In this document: piece after piece, positions 58,701 to 64,000 of the stretch
Layout: every line of letters begins with the position of its first letter
How positions within the stretch are numbered: position 1 is the stretch's first letter
Source: Paragyromitra xinjiangensis
Lineage: Eukaryota; Ascomycota; Pezizomycetes; Pezizales; Discinaceae
Reading direction: 5' to 3'
DNA length: 64,000 nucleotides
Assembly: GCA_038503065.1 (NCBI GenBank)
Contig: JBCAMK010000013.1
Span: forward strand, 1,798,001-1,862,000
The notes under the pieces: generated by a model
The model's input: only the letters and a program-made list of their open reading frames with translations
Databases searched by the model: none
What the model was told of the DNA's origin: nothing
Translations under genes and position numbers: made by a program

Positions 58701-60955
58701 CGGTCCAAGAACCATCACCAATTCCGCAAAGCCGATTCGGATGTCGATGTCTTGCAAAACAGGATTTGAATCAACACTCCAGCCAAAGTTTCCATCACGA
58801 ACAACGATTGCCGAGCGAGCGTCGTCGTTGGTTACTGGCTGCAACTCCCTAATGGGTATTCCCTCCTGTTCGACCCATGAAGAATCCGATGAACTATCTT
58901 TTCTGAGGTAGGGTTGAAGAGAGTGTTGCTCTCTATAATCGTGTCTTGCTGTCGTTGTGAGGAATTCTTGAATGCGGGTCATGCAACTGACAGCTGCGCT
59001 TAATGCTGGTAAAGCTTGAAACAGGTTAATCAACGGAGATGCGAGCAATGAAATGAGTGTCAACGACGTGAACATCCTGGGAACGTCTAAGGTAGTTCCG
59101 TTTTGAGCGGCTATTGCTGTGAAAGATGCGAAAACCAGAACCGGAGAGAAAATCAAGGTTGCGTAAGCTTTAGCGAGCAGGATATCTAGTTAGCATTCTT
59201 CTCCACTCTAGGGTTAGATTCATATCTTTGCGTACAAAGGCCCACAGAGTATACAACACAGCGCCGGAATCGTTTTGCACTCTCAATCTCACTGATCCTA
59301 AGACCCTGGAGTATGTCGAACAATCGCCTCTCTAGACTTAACATTTTCACGGATTTTAATGATCCCAACATGGTAGCAGTGGCATCGACTCTTGTCTGGA
59401 TTGCCTGGATCCAGACCCTCTGGCAGGTACTAGTTACAGCTGATACCTTACCAATACCAAAAGTACAGACTAGCCCGAGATGTCAGCAACTCGTACCACG
59501 CAATTCAAGGATACGGCGGTCTTCTACAAACCTAGAGAAAGTAGGACCATTGCAAGGCAAGCGAGGCCGATTTGACGTTCAAGCAGCCAGGTGGCCAACG
59601 CTACTTCGAGAATATTCCCCCACGGTTCATTAATAAATTTCAAGCCATTGACTATCCTATCGATATCGGCGCTCATCAAGGTGACAGCTACCGACTCCTG
59701 CATAGCCGTAGGGTCCAAAACCAGCATCTTGTCGTAGACGACCGAAATGAGACCCCCTCTGATCATGGTTATGACTCTGTAGACACGATGCCAGTACCAG
59801 GTGTTTGAGGCCTAAGAATATGCGTGAGACATGCGAAGCGGAAGAGCGATTTAAATACGTACCGCAATACCGATATAGACAAGCCCATATGCAACCATCA
59901 GACTGTAGCCTACCGCTTTGTCGCTGTGTCCGGACTCCCCTAAGTACTCGATCACTCTGTTGACAAGGAATGGTTGCGCAAATGTGAAGCCAAGCAAACA
60001 GAGTCTGGGAAGAACAGGCGCTAACAACGGCCACTTTAAGCTTTTGATGACGACCCAAATCAAGGCGTATTTCTGTTGTTTGAGGGATGTAGCTAACGAA
60101 AGAAAGTAGAATTATTAGCGCTAGGATCCGGGCGAGAATGAGGGTCGTAGGATACGAACAAGCCTGGGATTCCCAATGTTTACGGAACTCATGTCCTAAG
60201 AAATCCGAGGACATGGCAGCATCTGTGGGATATAGGTCCTCCGGTAAGAGAATTTTTCGGTAACCATTCTTCAGAAGCCCAAATAGCCATAGAAGAAGAG
60301 TCTGGCTAAAGACTCCGCTCGTTTCTTCGGGGGAGCCTTGCACATCCTTGCTAGTCAAATAACGCCTTTTGCTCGTAGACTCCAGACCGAGGAGGACAAG
60401 TTTCACGGCAACAGTCGCTGTAAAGAGCGCAGAGACGACAGACTCCTGGTCGGCAAGCCAAAGGGTTCTGGCACGTGCAGCGTCAAATATGAGGGTAAGG
60501 AATAGGTAGACACTCAGCAGAGGCGAGGGTCGGATTGCCCTTCGGTGTTCGAGATGGGAAAGCCAGCATACAACGAACGCGGCGGCCAACGATATTGCAG
60601 CCGTGGGAATTGAGGTGCGAGTGCTGAAAGAGCTGCGAGTACACCATAGAACCAGGAAGACGAGCTGCAGACATCCGTATATAACCGTCGCTATCTGTGT
60701 ACAACCGCTGTCAGCCAATGCATGTGGACCTTCGAGGTAGCGACTCACCAGTTTAGCTGTGTGCAAATGCCCATCTCGTACTCTCCTCCCCCGGCCGAGA
60801 AGGGTTTTGAGTCGAACGGAGGCCAGCAAGAGAAAGGATGCAGCTGGAGCAATAGATAATATACTCTCTTCAAAGAGCAGAGTGAAGTCAAACGACCGAC
60901 GGCAAGCTTGGACGGCGGGGCCAAAAAGGTCATCAGCCCTATAGGAACAGTCCAT
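55782..60955 (-). CDS. ABCC/MRP-type ABC transporter
   Basis: Full-length ABC exporter with an N-terminal extra membrane domain, two membrane domains and two nucleotide-binding domains, split over many exons (ATG at 60955, stop at 55782-55784). The N-terminal segment FEESILSIAPAASFLLLASV begins the extra membrane domain. NBD1 has Walker A GPVGSGKST (about 58.69 kb), signature LSGGQKQR (about 58.42 kb) and Walker B ILLLDDIFSGLD (about 58.3 kb). NBD2 has GRSGSGKTS (about 56.43 kb), a degenerate signature LSAGQRQ (about 56.14 kb), VLLLDEASS (about 56.07 kb) and an H-loop VLHRLGSALEYERIAVLDKG. The acidic residue after Walker B is Asp in NBD1 and Glu in NBD2, the asymmetry usual for ABCC proteins. 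It shares a divergent promoter with the M3 peptidase gene. Peptide or metabolite export is a fair inference. Confidence 0.9.
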
Positions 60956-61626
60956 GGCGGGTTTCTAGTTGACTGACGGTGGTGGTGGGGGTGGTGGTGT
61001 ATATAGGTTGGTGCACGTGAGGAAGAACACACGAACTACGGGGAAGGCACGCGGGAGTTCAGTCGAGCACAGCCGCAATCAATTACGGTTATCGAAGTTT
61101 TGGGATGAATTCAAGACGACTGATAGAGGGGCAGATTTACATATGGGTGGAGTGGTCTATTGGCTAAGGCTGACCTTCCAAGTCTCTCCCGGAACCCTTG
61201 ATGCTTCCAAAGATAGCTGGCAAGATTATCAAAGTATTTAAGGACCGGAGAGCCCTGAGAAAGCCCCTCTCTGCTTAGTCAGCGGTGGAAATGTATTCAA
61301 ATTCAGTGGACGAATAAGAGATTCCCCCGTTAGATATTGGTAGCAATCTGTTATCGAACCATCCCTGCTGCGGCAGCAATACATGTATGCTGCATGCATT
61401 CACCTTCTGCAAGTGGTAAGAGGACTGCAAATCCGTCGTGTCACCAACGGAGGTCTCTCGCTTTCCCGGTCAGCATCCAATTCCTTACTCTGCAGTATTC
61501 GCATGTGTGCTGATTATTAAATATCCTCTTCACGGCTCTTGAAATAATCCTCTCATCCCGTGTTCAGATGAGGCTCCTCCCAGTTTATTGCTCTTGCTCT
61601 CTGCTGACTGAAGTCTTCCCATTCTA
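60956..61626. promoter_or_regulatory. shared divergent promoter, ABC transporter and peptidase
   Basis: About 670 bp between divergent starts. It contains a short (GGT)n-like tract at about 60978-60999. No gene is supported. Confidence 0.4.
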
Positions 61627-64000
61627 ATGGCACGAATATCTTCTTTTGTTTTATCTTCAATTGCCATCATCTTTGTGCTGCTCACTACTGCATGGACAAC
61701 TTCTCTCTCTCTCTCGGTCATCATTGAGCCCCTCCGCTCAAAACCCCAGAAACCAACTTCCCAGACTCCTCTATCGCCACCTGTTACTCCTTTGCGTCTA
61801 CCGCCACAAGCACCAATTGCATTCAACGATACCCCGATATCGTTCGAAGCGGAAGTGTCAAAAACAATCTCACGGTCTCAAAATGTATTGAATGGGATAG
61901 CGAAGGAAATCACTCCTGAAACTGCAGCATTCGACAATGTCCTACGTCCTATGGCTCAAGACGAGAACTTGATGATCTCGTTGAGGAATTTCCTCGTATC
62001 TCAACAGCTCGCCTCGCCCCACCAAGAGATTCGAACCGCAGCTATTGATGCGCTGGCCGTTCTGAACGACTACCTGGTGGAAGCCTCCACGCGGGAAGAT
62101 ATGTTTAAGCTGGTTGATGCGGTGATGCGAAAGAAGGAAGACTTGGACCCGGAATCGCAACGTTTGTTGGAGGATGAATACCGAAACAATATACGAGACG
62201 GTCTACATGTCCCACCGGGCCCCGAACGGATTCATCTGGAGGAGGTCGAGAAGCGAATCAGTCAGCTATCGTCTATATTCCAGCAAAACCTTATCAATGC
62301 GGATGGTGGGCTCTGGTTCACACCTCAGGAACTCGAAGGCTTACCCGGGTATGTCATCTCGCGTCTCGAAACGGGTACGGGTGAAAACGAAGGTAGACTG
62401 TTTCTTACCTTTGAGCATCCGGATGTTTCTGCCGCGCTGCAGTATGTCGCCGATGGCAAAATCCGGAAAAAGATCTTTACAGCAAACGAGAATAAGTGTC
62501 CAGAGAATATACGGGTTTTCGAGGAACTCATCGTGCTCCGGGATGAGGCTGCAAGGCTTCTCGGGTATCCTAATTGGGCAGCTTTCAGAATCGAGGCTCA
62601 TATGGCGAAGAATATAACCTTTGTGGATGACTTTCTGGAAGATCTGAGAGCTGGCGTCATCCCTATTGGGGTTGAAGAGGTGAAGTATCTCAAGCAACTG
62701 AAGTCGCACCATTTGGAGTCCGAAGGGAAGAAAATGGATGCAGACTATCATCTTTGGGATCAGAAGTATTACGATCGCCTCCTCATGGAGCAAGAGTATA
62801 ATATCGATCATCACGTACTAGCAGAGTATTTTCCGTTGGAAACTACTCTTGAAAGAACACTACAAATCTTTGAAGATCTACTTGGGCTGGAGTTCGTCAA
62901 GATGACACGTACATTATGGGACGAGCTGATGGACCCTAACGATGAATCGGGAATGGTATGGCATGAAACGGTAGATGCTTATAGTGTTTGGGATAACTCC
63001 CAAAGTGGGGGCAGCTTCGTCGGATATCTGTATTTGGACCTTTTCCCACGGGTCGGTAAAACTTCACAAGCAGGCACCCTTAATTTACATCTCGTGAGTT
63101 GACGATATCCTTTCTGGCGTTTAGGTGGACTCGATTAATTCTCCCCTAGAAATTTTAATTGACGATATCATCAGAGTTATATTGATAAAGACGGTCACCG
63201 GCATTACCCATCCACAGCAGTTCTCTGCAATTTCCCCATGCCCACAGCAAAGAAACCCAGCCTCTTGAAACACGATGAAGTCGTAATTCTTTTCCACGGT
63301 AATCTCTCCTACTCCTCTCTTAGTGTTTCTTAGCTTAACTCGTTCTCCTTCTCCCCACAGAACTTGGGCACGCAATGCACGACCTGCTCAGCCGTGTGAC
63401 GTATTCCCGCTTCCACGGAACCCACGTAGCCTCCGACTTTGCTGAATTTCCTAGCAAAATGCTCGAGAACTGGGCTTGGTCTTCTACCATCCTATCATCG
63501 CTAGGCCATCACTACTCCTATATCTCACCTGAATATTTGTCGACCTGGAAAGACGAAAACCCACATGCCAACTCACTCCCACCGGTGTCAATACCTGATG
63601 ACCTCATCTCGAGACTGACAGGGGCAAGGCGGGTCGGTGGTGCACTGAATACATTGCGACAAATACACATTGCAAGCTTCGACATGAAGATTCACTCCCC
63701 ACCCACACATGCATCCCTTTTTGACCCGTCGTTCTCGATAGCAGCACTATATAATGACCTTCGAGCATCCATCATTCCCGTTTCTGGCCCCAAGACAGAC
63801 CCTACGCATCTAAATAAGTGGGCACACGGCTATACGACGTTCTCCCACTTGGTGACGGGGTATGATGCGGGGTATTACGGGTATCTGTTATCTACTTCCT
63901 TTGCGGCAGACGCCTTTATAAACCATTTCTCGCAGGACCCTTTAAATGTAACGGAAGGAAGGCGTTATCGAGAAGCTATCCTAGAGAAAGGGGGGGCTAG
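61627..64000 (+). CDS. M3-family zinc oligopeptidase with N-terminal signal/anchor (partial)
   Basis: Thimet-oligopeptidase-type metallopeptidase that cleaves short peptides. Exons are 61627-63093, 63175-63298 and 63361 to beyond the window end. The first 35 residues contain a hydrophobic stretch (SSIAIIFVLLTTAW, then SLSLSVI), i.e. a signal peptide or signal anchor followed by a Pro/Thr-rich stem. The catalytic domain carries ISFEAEVSKTISRSQNVLNG, EELIVLRDEAARLLGYPNWA, VGYLYLDLFPRVGK and the zinc site split by the last intron (ILFHELGHAMHDLLS, HExxH). The third zinc ligand region follows in DFAEFPSKMLENWAW. The gene is cut by the window end, so the C terminus is not seen. Typical fungal M3 oligopeptidases lack such a leader. 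Its place in the cluster suggests a role in trimming precursor-derived peptides, which is inference. Confidence 0.9.

Overview
The window is genomic DNA of a filamentous ascomycete (Pezizomycotina, possibly Leotiomycetes/Helotiales; the class is a guess from gene style). The evidence is short introns of about 45-75 bp with GTAAGT/GTATGT-type donors and CTAAC-type branch points, secreted lytic polysaccharide monooxygenases, ankyrin/CorA-like and DUF3328 (UstYa) proteins, and long gene-poor, AT-rich stretches with small inverted-repeat transposons. Most genes are split by introns. The gene models here were assembled by hand from splice signals and reading-frame continuity.

Left part (1-33 kb): an AA9 cellulose monooxygenase (minus, 1096-2247), a START/SRPBCC-like conserved protein (plus, 5199-5789), a second secreted protein with an N-terminal histidine resembling an LPMO (minus, 8365-9547), a hypothetical protein (minus, 14670-16005), a pseudouridine-5'-phosphate glycosidase-like protein with an altered catalytic position (plus, 16686-18050), a small Cys-rich hypothetical protein (minus, 19750-20160), a large ankyrin plus CorA-like membrane protein with a probable frameshift (plus, 23584-26890), a sugar/inositol-type MFS transporter (plus, 28246-30036), a short-chain dehydrogenase (minus, 30697-31922) and a secreted lysozyme-like protein (minus, 32690-33645).

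Middle part (33.6-44 kb): a DHA1-type MFS exporter (minus, 35732-37753) lies between gene-poor DNA. Two related TA-flanked MITEs (34311-34523 and 41599-41838) and a third unrelated one (41886-42376) are here. A fourth lies at 48708-48946.

Right part (44-64 kb), the most interesting region: a ribosomally synthesised peptide (RiPP) cluster of the dikaritin type (the ustiloxin, phomopsin and asperipin class). A secreted 408-residue precursor (minus, 44074-45350) carries 22 tandem Kex2-bounded copies of a Tyr-Ile-His-Phe-(Asp/Gly)-Asn-Asp peptide. It is divergently paired with a UstYa/DUF3328 oxidase (plus, 46736-47842). Then come an MFS transporter (minus) paired with a SAM methyltransferase (plus), and an ABCC-type ABC transporter (minus) paired with an M3 zinc oligopeptidase that has an N-terminal membrane or signal segment (plus, cut by the window end). 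A reasonable reading is that the precursor enters the secretory pathway and is cut at Lys-Arg by Kex2. The liberated peptides would be cross-linked by the UstYa protein, possibly methylated and trimmed by the methyltransferase and peptidase, and exported by the transporters. The precursor/UstYa pair is well supported by sequence. Membership of the other four genes rests on position and general pathway logic.
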